A DNA stretch of 64,000 bases from Rhizobium pisi (GTDB taxonomy: Bacteria > Pseudomonadota > Alphaproteobacteria > Rhizobiales > Rhizobiaceae), in contig NZ_RJJT01000007.1 of assembly GCF_003938655.1 (NCBI RefSeq), forward strand, positions 62,001 to 126,000, given 5' to 3'. The notes beneath the pieces were generated by a model. That model was not told the DNA's origin. It worked only from the letters and a program-made list of their open reading frames with translations, and made no database searches. Shown in pieces: positions 1 through 8,088 of the stretch. Both the position numbers and the translations under genes were made by a program. Numbering within the stretch: position 1 is the stretch's first letter; each line of letters starts with the position of its first letter.

Positions 1-972
1 AACTGCGCCCGCAAAGGCGATGATGAGCGTGCTGCGCGGCCTTGCCTTCGAGAGGGGCAGCGTTGCCCGCGAGATGATCGTGGCGTCGGACACGGGATAG
101 GTTATGCGCTGCTTGGCTTCGGTCAGCTGGGTCAAGGTGCTTTCATAAAGGGTGCGGCGGGCGTCCGTCGCGCTCTGCAGCTCCGCAAGCTTGAACTGAT
201 CGCGCGGAGCATTGGTGAAGGTGCTCAGGGCGCTGGCGGCATCGGCCAGCCCGCGCTGCTGTTCCCGGATGAATTTTTCCAGCCAGTCGCTGTATTGCCG
301 GGAGGCATCGGCCTTCATTGCAATATTCTTCTGGATATATTGCCTGGCGAGTGTATCGGCGATGTCGACGGCCTTCTGAGGTGTCGATGCCGCCGCCGAT
401 ATCTCGATGATCGTCGAACTCCCGATCCGGCGTATTTCGACCATGTTCAGCAGCGTGGCGATCGCCCAGTCCTGGAGCCGTTCCTTCTCCGTCTGCGGCT
501 GCGCGCCGCGCGTTCCCTTGCCTGTTGCGTCCTGCGGGGCCGTATCCGCCTGCGAAGAAATCCCCATCAGCCAATTCTTCGCCCTGTCCCGCAGCGAGGG
601 CTCCTGATCGACGAACTCGGGATCGCTATCGAGATCGAGCAACCTTACCGTTCCGCCGATGACGTCGCTGGATTTGGCGATCTCAAGCTGTCCTTCTATG
701 AAGGCGTCTTCCGCGAAGGCCCTCTGCGCTTCGGAACCGTTCACCTGGGGAAAGATCACAAGTTGCGTGCTGGCGACGAAACTCGGCACGGCGGTCAGCA
801 GGTAGCCTGCTGCCATCGCGAGGAAGACGATGGTCGTCACCACGATCCACAGCCAGCGCATTCTGACAAAGAAGAGCATATCCCGCAGGGTCAGCGGCGA
901 ATTACCCCCGCCGTTGTTTGCCGGAGACAGGGATATCGGGGAGACGCCGCTGAAGATGGTGCTTGTGGTCAT
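1..972 (-). CDS. GumC/Wzz-family polysaccharide chain-length protein, 3' end missing
   Basis: The reading frame opens at ATG 972 and runs 324 codons off the window edge without a stop, so the C-terminus is missing. A short Thr/Ser-rich N-terminus is followed by a membrane segment at about residues 39-62 (RMRWLWIVVTTIVFLAMAAG). A periplasmic region follows with Ser-Thr-Gln-Leu beta structure, then long amphipathic helices (KAVDIADTLARQYIQKN and onward). This is the Wzz/GumC/ExoP architecture, which sets polysaccharide chain length at the inner membrane. Whether a C-terminal tyrosine-kinase domain exists cannot be seen. An AGGAC-like ribosome site precedes the start. It lies 132 bp downstream of the ExoY-like gene on the same strand, so co-transcription is likely. 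Family assignment is firm; the exact polymer is unknown. Confidence 0.85.
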   Translation of the reverse strand, partial: MTTSTIFSGVSPISLSPANNGGGNSPLTLRDMLFFVRMRWLWIVVTTIVFLAMAAGYLLTAVPSFVASTQLVIFPQVNGSEAQRAFAEDAFIEGQLEIAKSSDVIGGTVRLLDLDSDPEFVDQEPSLRDRAKNWLMGISSQADTAPQDATGKGTRGAQPQTEKERLQDWAIATLLNMVEIRRIGSSTIIEISAAASTPQKAVDIADTLARQYIQKNIAMKADASRQYSDWLEKFIREQQRGLADAASALSTFTNAPRDQFKLAELQSATDARRTLYESTLTQLTEAKQRITYPVSDATIISRATLPLSKARPRSTLIIAFAGAV

Positions 973-1104
973 GTCGTCCTAATCCAAATGGCGAGATTAC
1001 GGGATAACCCGGTGTCGAGTGACCAGGGATTGGCAGCTTGGAGGGGACGGGGGAGTAGCGTATCTTCCGATTTCCGGCATGATCGACAGCTCTCCCCTTG
1101 ATGC

Positions 1105-1806
1105 TCAGTAAGAGCCGCGTTGTGAAAACAGAGCGGGAATGGTCTTCGCAAGGATGACGAAGTCCCGACCGAGCGACCAGTTGCTGACATAGTGAGCATC
1201 GAGGGAGACCCGGTACTCGTAGCTGACGTCGTTGCGTCCGCTGGTCTGCCAGTGACCGGTCAGGCCCGGGCGGACGGCCATGTAGGCCCACATATGCTCG
1301 CCGTAACGGGGCAATTCCTCGACGGTGACCGGCCGAGGGCCTACAAGGCTCATTTCGCCGCGCACGATATTGATCAGCTGAGGAAGCTCGTCGATGCTCG
1401 ATCGCCTCAGGATATCACCGACGGCCGTGATCCTCGGATCGTCCTTCAACTTGCGCGTTTCCTCCCATTCGCTGCGCGCAGCCGGGTTGTTTCGCAGCAA
1501 TTCGGCAAGCTGAGCGCTCGCATCGGTCTTCATCGTACGGAATTTGAGGCATCCGAACGGCGCTCCGCCGACGCCGATGCGGGTATGGGAATAGAAGACC
1601 GGGCCGCGATCGGAGAATTTCACGATCAAGGCGACGAGCAGCAGAAGGGGCGCAAGCAGGATCAGCGCGGTGATCGCGACAAAAAAGTCCATCGCACGCT
1701 TGAATGATCTGCCTGCCGCACGCGGCCGCGACGAATGGAGATCGCCGCCTTTCGCGGACCTTCCGATGCGCGACCAGCCCTCGAAACTATGTGCTTCCCA
1801 TGTCAT
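1105..1806 (-). CDS. ExoY/PssA-like undecaprenyl-phosphate sugar-1-phosphate transferase
   Basis: This protein of 233 residues belongs to the bacterial sugar transferase (polyprenyl-P glycosyl-1-P transferase) family, which starts repeat-unit synthesis by moving a sugar phosphate onto the lipid carrier at the inner membrane. A single hydrophobic segment lies at about 39-63. The catalytic region follows: KFRTM (88-92), DDPRIT (122-127), the SSIDELPQL...GEMSLVGPRP block (136-159), and RPGLTGHWQ (179-187). Its length fits ExoY (about 226 residues), the single-domain form, not the two-domain WbaP/GumD form. It heads a minus-strand unit with the GumC-like gene and faces the Crp-like regulator gene across a 470 bp AT-rich gap. 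Donor sugar (glucose or galactose) cannot be told from the sequence. Confidence 0.92.
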   Translation of the reverse strand: MTWEAHSFEGWSRIGRSAKGGDLHSSRPRAAGRSFKRAMDFFVAITALILLAPLLLLVALIVKFSDRGPVFYSHTRIGVGGAPFGCLKFRTMKTDASAQLAELLRNNPAARSEWEETRKLKDDPRITAVGDILRRSSIDELPQLINIVRGEMSLVGPRPVTVEELPRYGEHMWAYMAVRPGLTGHWQTSGRNDVSYEYRVSLDAHYVSNWSLGRDFVILAKTIPALFSQRGSY

Positions 1807-2277
1807 CGGTGGTCTCCAAAACGTTTAGTCAAGAACCGTGTAAAGTTTGCTGCGCCGCAACCTGGTTGTCTGTTACCAAGGTCATAATCCTTAAGAATTT
1901 CTTTATGCTACTAACCCGCATAAGAGAAATCTGATTACTCCTACTGGCCTTCTTTTCATTTCAATCAACGTTATAACCTACTCGGAGGTGATTAATCCGC
2001 GCGAATTCATTTATTATTTTGATGTCATCATTTTGATTATTGCTGCTTTTTAACTCACAAGGACATTTTAATGAGCAGCACTCTTCAATGAGTGATCATT
2101 ATTTGGCTTCATCGAGGTTTTTAGCTATGAAAACAATGTATTTTTTTGTTTTTCACTAAATGTAGACTTCATCTTTACGCTTTCTTTCGGTGATGTTATT
2201 TGACTCCTATATTAATGCAATATAAATGATGCAGTGCAGCATAACCTATGGTCATTCCAGTACTGGGAGTCATGCGC
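1807..2277. promoter_or_regulatory. AT-rich divergent promoter region of the polysaccharide locus
   Basis: This 471 bp gap between the divergent ExoY-like and Crp-like genes contains no convincing coding frame. It is much richer in A+T than its surroundings, with T-runs around 2010-2060 and 2120-2200. It must hold promoters for both polysaccharide transcription units. MucR/Ros-type zinc-finger regulators of rhizobial polysaccharide genes favour AT-rich DNA, so this is a plausible target, but I see no diagnostic operator. Base composition and position support a regulatory role; the specific regulator is inference. Confidence 0.5.
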
Positions 2278-3012
2278 ATGGATGGGTTGACACACGTATC
2301 GGATCGTAGGTCCGGCATCGACAGGGTGGGGATTCCGGCCGGTGGGGGCATTCATCTCAACAGCCGCATCGTTCTCGATGACGAATTCCTTTCCTGCCGC
2401 TCGAGCATCCGGCGGTTTCGCCGCGGCGAGGTCATCGCCGGTGCCGGCGTCCTCGTCGATACTTTCGCACGCGTGCATTCGGGATTGGTCAGCGCAAGCA
2501 CGATGCTGCCCGACGGCCGGGAATTCATCGTCGAGATCATTCCGAAATCGGGCCTCATCGGCGAGCTCGAGGTCTTGCGCAGGCAGACGTTGAACCTCGA
2601 ATACCGGGCCAGTTCCAATTGCGAGTTGCATTTCTTCGAAGGCCGGCTGCTGCGCGACATGTATGCCAGCGATCCCTCTTTCCGGGAAAAGGTCTTCTCC
2701 AGGGCGCTGGCGCGTATTTCCGAGCTTGAGCTCCGGATCATTGCCAATGCCGCTTCGACCCTGCAGGCGAGGCTGGCCAGCACGCTGCTGCGGCTCTCCG
2801 CCGTCTACGCAAAAGATGCGGCCAACAACGTGGACGAACTGATCATCTCGCAAAACGACCTGGCCGCGACGCTGCCAGCGTCCCGCGAGAAGGTCAATCA
2901 GTGCCTGCGGCGGCTGCGGGAATGCAAGATCATCGACGGAGGGCAGGGTAAGATCCGCATTCTCAACCGCAAGGCGCTGGAGGCTTGTGCCAACGGCGTC
3001 TCGGTGAAGTGA
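2278..3012 (+). CDS. Crp/Fnr-family transcriptional regulator of the polysaccharide operon
   Basis: About 244 residues: an N-terminal cyclic-nucleotide-binding-like beta roll, a dimer helix (REKVFSRALARISELELRI) and a C-terminal winged helix with the recognition region SQNDLAATLPASREKVNQCL. The phosphate-binding cassette keeps Gly-Glu (SGLIGELEVL), but the Arg-Ser-Ala that grips the cyclic nucleotide phosphate in Crp is replaced by Asn-Leu-Glu, and there is no Fnr-type cysteine cluster. The ligand is therefore probably not cAMP. In-frame ATGs exist at 2248, 2272 and 2278; GGGAG at 2265-2269 is spaced properly only for 2278. Its stop overlaps the next start as TGATG, so it is translationally coupled to the glycosyltransferases it probably controls. 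Confidence 0.85.
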   Translation: MDGLTHVSDRRSGIDRVGIPAGGGIHLNSRIVLDDEFLSCRSSIRRFRRGEVIAGAGVLVDTFARVHSGLVSASTMLPDGREFIVEIIPKSGLIGELEVLRRQTLNLEYRASSNCELHFFEGRLLRDMYASDPSFREKVFSRALARISELELRIIANAASTLQARLASTLLRLSAVYAKDAANNVDELIISQNDLAATLPASREKVNQCLRRLRECKIIDGGQGKIRILNRKALEACANGVSVK

Positions 3013-4358
3013 TGCGCCCGTCGTCGCCTGAGGCTCTGCGATCCGCCGCAAATGTCAGCCTTTTCCCCGGCCTCGGCAGGACAAAGATCGATCGCGTGGT
3101 CATCATCGACGACTACTCGACCGCCAGAGGCGGCGCGACGGCGCTGGCCGTATTATCGGCCAAGCTGTTTCGCGGCCTCGACATCCCCGTGACCTATATT
3201 TGCGGGGACGGCGCGGCCAATGCGGAGCTTGCCGCGCTCGGGGTCTCGATGGTCGGGCTGAACAGTCGCGACCTGCTCAGCGCCGAGCGCGCGAAAGCTT
3301 TCGTAACAGGCATCCATAATGGCGCCGCCATCCGCATGATGGCGAACTGGATCGCCGCAAACGATACGGCCAATACCGCCTATCACGTGCATGGCTGGCA
3401 CCAGATCCTGTCTCCCGCGATTTTCAGGGCGCTGGCGCCGGTCGCTAGGCGATGCGTGGTCCACGCGCATGATTTCTTCACTGCCTGCCCGAATGGCGCT
3501 TTCTTCGATTATCAGGCGCAGCAGATCTGCCTTCGCCGCCCGCTCGGCGGAAGCTGCATTGCAACGGCCTGCGACAAGAGAAGCTATTCTCATAAATTGT
3601 GGCGGTCTGCGCGCGGCTCCAATATCCTCCGGCTTCTGAAGGATCGGGCCGATTTCGGCCGGATCATCCTGTTGCACGAGAAGATGGCGAGCTTTCTTGT
3701 CGGCGCCGGCTATAGCCCCGAACGGCTGACGACGATCCGCAACCCCGTTGCTCCCCTGTCGATAGAGCGCATCCAGGCGGAGGCCAACGACGAGTTTGTC
3801 TTCATCGGACGGCTGGACGAGGAGAAAGGCGTGGAGGACGCCGTGGCGGCCACGCGCAGGGCAGGCGTCAAGCTCTGCGTGATCGGGGACGGACCGCTGA
3901 TGCCGCTGGTCGCGGCTTCGGGAGATCACGTCAGGGCTCTCGGCTGGCAATCGCACGCCGAGATCGGCCCGACCATCCGCAAGGCGCGCGCGCTGCTGAT
4001 GCCGTCGCGCTATCCCGAACCGTTCGGTCTCGTCGCGATCGAAGCGGCCAGGAGCGGCCTGCCCGTCATCATGTCGCGCAGCGCCTTTCTCGCCGAGGAA
4101 ATGGAAAGAGCCGGCATGGCGCTTGCCTGCGATACGGCCGATGAAAAAGCCTTTGCCGATACTTTGACGCGATTCAGCCGAATGCCGGGGCATGAGGTCC
4201 GCGCCATGAGCGAACGGGCCTTTCTGAGGTCGCCGGGCCTCGCCTCGACGCACGAGGAATGGCGCGACGCGCTTCTTGCCGAATATCACAGCCTGCTTTC
4301 GACGAATGCGGTTCCTGAGCTGACAGACGGTGTGGCGATCCAAGGAGTATTCAGTTGA
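3012..4358 (+). CDS. GT4-family glycosyltransferase (polysaccharide assembly)
   Basis: A GT-B fold glycosyltransferase of 448 residues. The N-terminal half has the acceptor-domain motif HAHDFFTACPNG with further cysteines downstream, seen in a subset of GT4 enzymes. The C-terminal half begins at EFVFIGRLDEEKG (donor domain) and contains the GT4 E-x7-E motif, EPFGLVAIE (E336 and E344). It would transfer a nucleotide-activated sugar onto the lipid-linked repeat unit on the cytoplasmic face. The ATG at 3012 overlaps the previous stop (TGATG), and the stop overlaps the TTG start of the next gene, so the three genes are coupled. Donor and acceptor cannot be predicted. Confidence 0.88.
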   Translation: MRPSSPEALRSAANVSLFPGLGRTKIDRVVIIDDYSTARGGATALAVLSAKLFRGLDIPVTYICGDGAANAELAALGVSMVGLNSRDLLSAERAKAFVTGIHNGAAIRMMANWIAANDTANTAYHVHGWHQILSPAIFRALAPVARRCVVHAHDFFTACPNGAFFDYQAQQICLRRPLGGSCIATACDKRSYSHKLWRSARGSNILRLLKDRADFGRIILLHEKMASFLVGAGYSPERLTTIRNPVAPLSIERIQAEANDEFVFIGRLDEEKGVEDAVAATRRAGVKLCVIGDGPLMPLVAASGDHVRALGWQSHAEIGPTIRKARALLMPSRYPEPFGLVAIEAARSGLPVIMSRSAFLAEEMERAGMALACDTADEKAFADTLTRFSRMPGHEVRAMSERAFLRSPGLASTHEEWRDALLAEYHSLLSTNAVPELTDGVAIQGVFS

Positions 4359-5599
4359 CCCTTAAAGCAACAACCTCTCTTCCCGATGCGAGAGCCTTCC
4401 TCGCCGATGCGCCTGTCCTGGCGAAAAGACGTGCCGCCGGGGCCGGAAGCCAAAGCGACAGCAAGCAGCTTCGCGTCGCCATTGTGCACTATTGGCTCGT
4501 TTCGATGCGCGGCGGCGAGAAGGTCGTCGAAGAACTGTGCCGCATGTTTCCGCAGGCGGACATCTTCACCCTCGTCTGCAACCGGGATCGCATCAGCGAC
4601 TTCCTGAAGACGCGCAATATCCGCACCTCCTTCCTGCAGAAGATCCCCGGCGCGCAGCGCCACTATACCAAGATGCTGCCGCTGATGCCCTTCGCCCTCG
4701 AGCAGTTCGATCTGCAGGATTACGATCTAGTGCTGTCGAGCGAATCCGGCCCTGCCAAGGGCATCATCACGCGCGCCGACGCTCTTCATATCTGCTATTG
4801 CCATTCGCCGATGCGATACATCTGGGATCAGTTCCATGTCTACCGGCATGGCCTTCCCTGGGTGGGGCGCGCCCTGATGTCGATCACGGCGCCGATGCTG
4901 CGCGCCTGGGACGTTACGACAGCCTCCCGGGTCGACATGTTCGTTGCCAATTCCGACTATGTCGCAAGTCGTATCCGCCGCTTTTACGACCGGGAATCCG
5001 TCGTCATCCATCCGCCCGTTGCGACCGACGATTTTGTGGTGGGGAAGGGGAAAGGCGAATTCTATCTCTATGCGGGGCAGCTGACCGCCTACAAGCGGCC
5101 TGATATCGCCGTTCGCGCCTGCACCGAGGCCGGCCGGAAACTGGTCGTGATCGGCGAGGGAGAACAATTGCCCTATCTGAAGTCGATCGCTGGGCCGACC
5201 GTTGAGTTTCTCGGCCACCAGCCCTTCAACGTTCTGCGCGACCACCTGTCGCGGTGCCGCGCGCTGCTGTTTCCCGGCATCGAGGATTTCGGCATCCTGC
5301 CGGTGGAAGTCATGGCATCAGGACGTCCGGTTCTCGCTTTCGACGCCGGCGGCGCCAGAGAAACCGTTTCCTCGCCGCAGGTCGGCTTCCGCTTCGCCCA
5401 GCAGACCACGGAAGCCCTGCTGGAAACCATGGCAGCGTTTGAGGAGGTCGAGGACGATATCGATCCGCAGGCAATCCGCGCGCACTCGCTGAAATTTTCC
5501 TCCGCCGTGTTCCGCGACAGTCTGGCGGGCCTTATCGAGCAACAATTGTCCCATCATGGCGAGCGGTCGGCCGACGTCTTCAGAAGACGGCCGGGCTGA
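4355..5599 (+). CDS. GT4-family glycosyltransferase, WbaZ-like
   Basis: A glycosyltransferase of 414 residues starting at TTG 4355, chosen because AAGGAG at about 4342-4347 is well placed and the start overlaps the upstream stop. The pattern LRVAIVHYWLVSMRGGEKVV near residue 30 and CYCHSPMRYIWD are typical of the WbaZ/mannosyltransferase-like GT4 group. The donor domain contains LYAGQLTAYKRPD, VIGEGEQ and the E-x7-E motif EDFGILPVE (E310 and E318). It acts with the preceding glycosyltransferase in building the repeat unit. Mannosyl transfer is suggested only by similarity of motifs. A gap of 78 bp separates it from the flippase gene. Confidence 0.88.
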   Translation: MTLKATTSLPDARAFLADAPVLAKRRAAGAGSQSDSKQLRVAIVHYWLVSMRGGEKVVEELCRMFPQADIFTLVCNRDRISDFLKTRNIRTSFLQKIPGAQRHYTKMLPLMPFALEQFDLQDYDLVLSSESGPAKGIITRADALHICYCHSPMRYIWDQFHVYRHGLPWVGRALMSITAPMLRAWDVTTASRVDMFVANSDYVASRIRRFYDRESVVIHPPVATDDFVVGKGKGEFYLYAGQLTAYKRPDIAVRACTEAGRKLVVIGEGEQLPYLKSIAGPTVEFLGHQPFNVLRDHLSRCRALLFPGIEDFGILPVEVMASGRPVLAFDAGGARETVSSPQVGFRFAQQTTEALLETMAAFEEVEDDIDPQAIRAHSLKFSSAVFRDSLAGLIEQQLSHHGERSADVFRRRPG

Positions 5600-5677
5600 G
5601 GGGAAGGGACGGAGCCGCCTGCTGTGCTGCCGCGACCGAAACCGTCTCAAACCGCCGACGAGGAATGATAGCAGATC

Positions 5678-7159
5678 ATGTCAAGCGTATCTCAGAGGAC
5701 GGCGACGGCGAGCATCTGGACGATCAGCGGAAAATTCCTGGCGCGCCTGCTCGATTTTATCAGTCTCCTTGTCCTCGCAAGGCTTTTGAGCCCTGCGGAT
5801 TTCGGCCTGGTCGCCATTGCGACCTCGGTCCTTGTCATCGTCGAGGCGGTCCTGGACCTGCCGCTGACGCAGGCGCTGATGCGCCAACCGTCGCCCTCGG
5901 ACGAGATGTTTGCAACGGCCTTTACCCTCAGCCTGCTTCGGGGGGCGGCCATCGGCCTGCTGATGATCGTCATCGCCTGGCCGATGGCCTTGATCTATCA
6001 CGACACCCGGCTTTTTGCCCTTGTCGCCGTTCTCTCGATCGCGCCCGCCATGCGCAGCATGATCAGTCCGCGCATGGTCCTCTTCATGCAGCGTTTCGAT
6101 TTCAAACGCGAGTTTGCGCTCGATCTCATCACCAAGGGATCGACGCTGCTGTTCGGTGTGGGCGTGGCGGTGACGACAGGCAGCTATTGGGGACTGGCGA
6201 TCGGAGCGGTTGCGGGACCGACCGCCGCTATGATCACATCCTATGTCTTTGCGCCGATGCGGCCGGCGTTCAGCCTTTCCGAGTGGAAGCATTTCCAGGA
6301 CATGATCAGCTGGAATACGGTGTCGCAGGTGCTGAGCTCGATCAACTGGCAGCTGGACCGGCTGCTTCTGCCGCGTTTCAGCGGGCTGTCGATCTTCGGC
6401 GCCTTCAGTGTCGCCGACAATATCGCGGGCATTCCGTACCAGACCTTCGTGGGGCCGCTGCTGCGCCCGCTGATGGCGGCATTCTCGGTCGTCGAGGATC
6501 GCCGCAATCTGGTGGCCGCCTATCTGAAGGCGACGAATGCGATCACCTTCGTCGCCGCGCCCGTTCTCATCGCGCTCGCCTTTCTCGCCGAGCCGACCGT
6601 GCGTCTCCTCGTCGGCGAGAAATGGGCATCGGCCGCGCCGATCCTGCAATGGCTGTGCCTCGTCAGCCTGCTCGGTCTTCCGACGAACATGATGCCGCCC
6701 TTGGCCATGGTCTTGAACAATACCCGTTATCTCGCTCTCAGAATGTTCATCGAGTTCGCCGTCAGGGTGCCGGTTACCATCCTGGGCATCGCCTATTTCC
6801 AGGTGGCCGGGGCGCTCGGTGCGCGGATCGTGGCGATTCTCGTCGCTTACGCCGCGTCGCTCATCATCACGCGGCGGCTGATCGGCGCGAGTTTTGCCGC
6901 GCAGCTGAGTTCCTTTTCCCGGCCGCTGATCGCGAGCCTGCCGATGATCGCTTTCCTGCTTTGGGTTGAGCCGACGCTCGCCGACATGCCGGCCGGCCTG
7001 AACCTTGTCGTCGGCCTGGCGCTTTGCGGTGGAGCGGCGGCAGCGATCTTCTGGGGCTTCGCGCTGCTGGTGTGGCAGATTGTCGGAAGGCCCGACGGTA
7101 TCGAGACCATCGTCGTCCAAAGGCTCATGCCGCGGCGAAATGGAGTTCTCACCTCATGA
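5678..7159 (+). CDS. Wzx-type lipid-linked oligosaccharide flippase (MOP superfamily)
   Basis: A very hydrophobic protein of 493 residues with about 12-14 predicted membrane helices. It opens with the Wzx/PST signature region (GKFLARLLDFISLLVLARLLSPADFGLVA). It would flip the undecaprenyl-linked repeat unit to the periplasm. There is no polymerase (Wzy) gene in the visible part of the locus; it may lie to the left of the window. The stop codon overlaps an ATG of the next frame (ATGA at 7156-7159), but the better start for the downstream glycanase is 54 bp further on. A GAGGAA ribosome site lies rather far (about 12 bases) from the ATG. Confidence 0.88.
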   Translation: MSSVSQRTATASIWTISGKFLARLLDFISLLVLARLLSPADFGLVAIATSVLVIVEAVLDLPLTQALMRQPSPSDEMFATAFTLSLLRGAAIGLLMIVIAWPMALIYHDTRLFALVAVLSIAPAMRSMISPRMVLFMQRFDFKREFALDLITKGSTLLFGVGVAVTTGSYWGLAIGAVAGPTAAMITSYVFAPMRPAFSLSEWKHFQDMISWNTVSQVLSSINWQLDRLLLPRFSGLSIFGAFSVADNIAGIPYQTFVGPLLRPLMAAFSVVEDRRNLVAAYLKATNAITFVAAPVLIALAFLAEPTVRLLVGEKWASAAPILQWLCLVSLLGLPTNMMPPLAMVLNNTRYLALRMFIEFAVRVPVTILGIAYFQVAGALGARIVAILVAYAASLIITRRLIGASFAAQLSSFSRPLIASLPMIAFLLWVEPTLADMPAGLNLVVGLALCGGAAAAIFWGFALLVWQIVGRPDGIETIVVQRLMPRRNGVLTS

Positions 7160-7209
7160 TCGAGACAGGTGCAGTCCAACGATTGGTTTGGCGTTTTCGG
7201 AGGAGTGGA

Positions 7210-8037
7210 ATGCGTTACCGGATATCTTCCAAGGCATTGGGTTTGCTCATCGTTCTCGGTCTGGGGGCATTGCCCGGCCGGCCCAGCGTCGCCCAGGAAC
7301 CGATCAACATGAATGCGTATCAGCTGACGTTCGAAGAGAATTTCGACAGTCTCGACGTTTCGGCCTGGGGAGAGAAAAGCTCCCGCTGGATCGCCCACAC
7401 GCCCTGGAATGGCGATTTCGGTGACGCCCGTTTCACCGATCCGGCCCCCGGTTTTCCGTTTACGACAGATCAGGGAATTCTGAAGATCGAGGCGCGCAAG
7501 GAGGCCGATGGAACCTGGCGCTCGGGCCTGCTGTCGTCGGTGAACCCGAAAGGCGAAGGTTTCTCTCAGCAGTTCGGCTATTTCGAAGCACGGATGAAGC
7601 TGCCGCCGGGCAAGGGTGTGTGGCCGGCATTCTGGCTCATCGGGCTCGACCGGTCGAAATACACCTCGGAGATCGATGTCCTCGAATATTATGGGCGCGC
7701 GCCTTACGAATTCAGCATGGGCTTTCATATCTGGCGTCAGAGCCAGGGCGGCCAGAACACCACCGGCGGCAACTGGAAAACCGTCGAGGACGGAATTTTG
7801 AACAGCGAATACCATACCTACGGCGTCGATATCCAACCTGACAAGACGAGCTTTTATCTCGACCGTCAGTTCATCTGGAGTTTCGATACGCCGAAGGAGT
7901 TTCACATGCCGTTCTATCCGCTGGTGAACCTGGCGCTCGGCTCGGGTTGGCCGATCGATGAAACGCCCAATCCTTCCGTTCTGCTGGTCGACTATATTCA
8001 CGTCTACAAGCGAAAGCCCACCACCGCGGATAATTGA
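7210..8037 (+). CDS. Secreted GH16 endo-beta-glycanase, ExoK/ExsH-like
   Basis: A protein of 275 residues with a signal peptide (positive n-region, hydrophobic core, cleavage probably after Ala28 in PSVA|QE). The mature part is a GH16 beta-sandwich with the catalytic motif EIDVLE at 154-159; E154 is the expected nucleophile and E159 the acid/base. Such enzymes trim or depolymerise succinoglycan-like beta-glucans; S. meliloti ExoK is about the same size. The ATG at 7210 is chosen over ATG 7156 because GGAGGAG sits just upstream and the signal peptide then begins correctly. It is the last gene of the polysaccharide operon and probably controls polymer length outside the cell. Confidence 0.9.
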   Translation: MRYRISSKALGLLIVLGLGALPGRPSVAQEPINMNAYQLTFEENFDSLDVSAWGEKSSRWIAHTPWNGDFGDARFTDPAPGFPFTTDQGILKIEARKEADGTWRSGLLSSVNPKGEGFSQQFGYFEARMKLPPGKGVWPAFWLIGLDRSKYTSEIDVLEYYGRAPYEFSMGFHIWRQSQGGQNTTGGNWKTVEDGILNSEYHTYGVDIQPDKTSFYLDRQFIWSFDTPKEFHMPFYPLVNLALGSGWPIDETPNPSVLLVDYIHVYKRKPTTADN

Positions 8038-8055
8038 ACAAGCGGCATCCGAGGG

Positions 8056-8073
8056 GATCGGCTACCGCCGATC
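8056..8073. terminator. Candidate terminator hairpin between convergent genes
   Basis: A perfect 7 bp stem (GATCGGC / GCCGATC) with loop TACC lies between the convergent GH16 and ATPase genes. There is no clear T-tract on either side, so factor-independent termination is uncertain. The position is the main support. Confidence 0.35.
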
Positions 8074-8088
8074 TCGATGCGCCTGAAA

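Noticed and set aside
5681..7120. Long antisense reading frame of 479 codons opposite the flippase gene
   Set aside because: Its product is low-complexity Arg/Gly/Asp/Gln-rich, typical of the shadow frame of a GC-rich hydrophobic protein; no family features.
1..8037. Naming the polysaccharide genes exo or pss
   Set aside because: Gene content and order differ from the succinoglycan and pss clusters as I know them.
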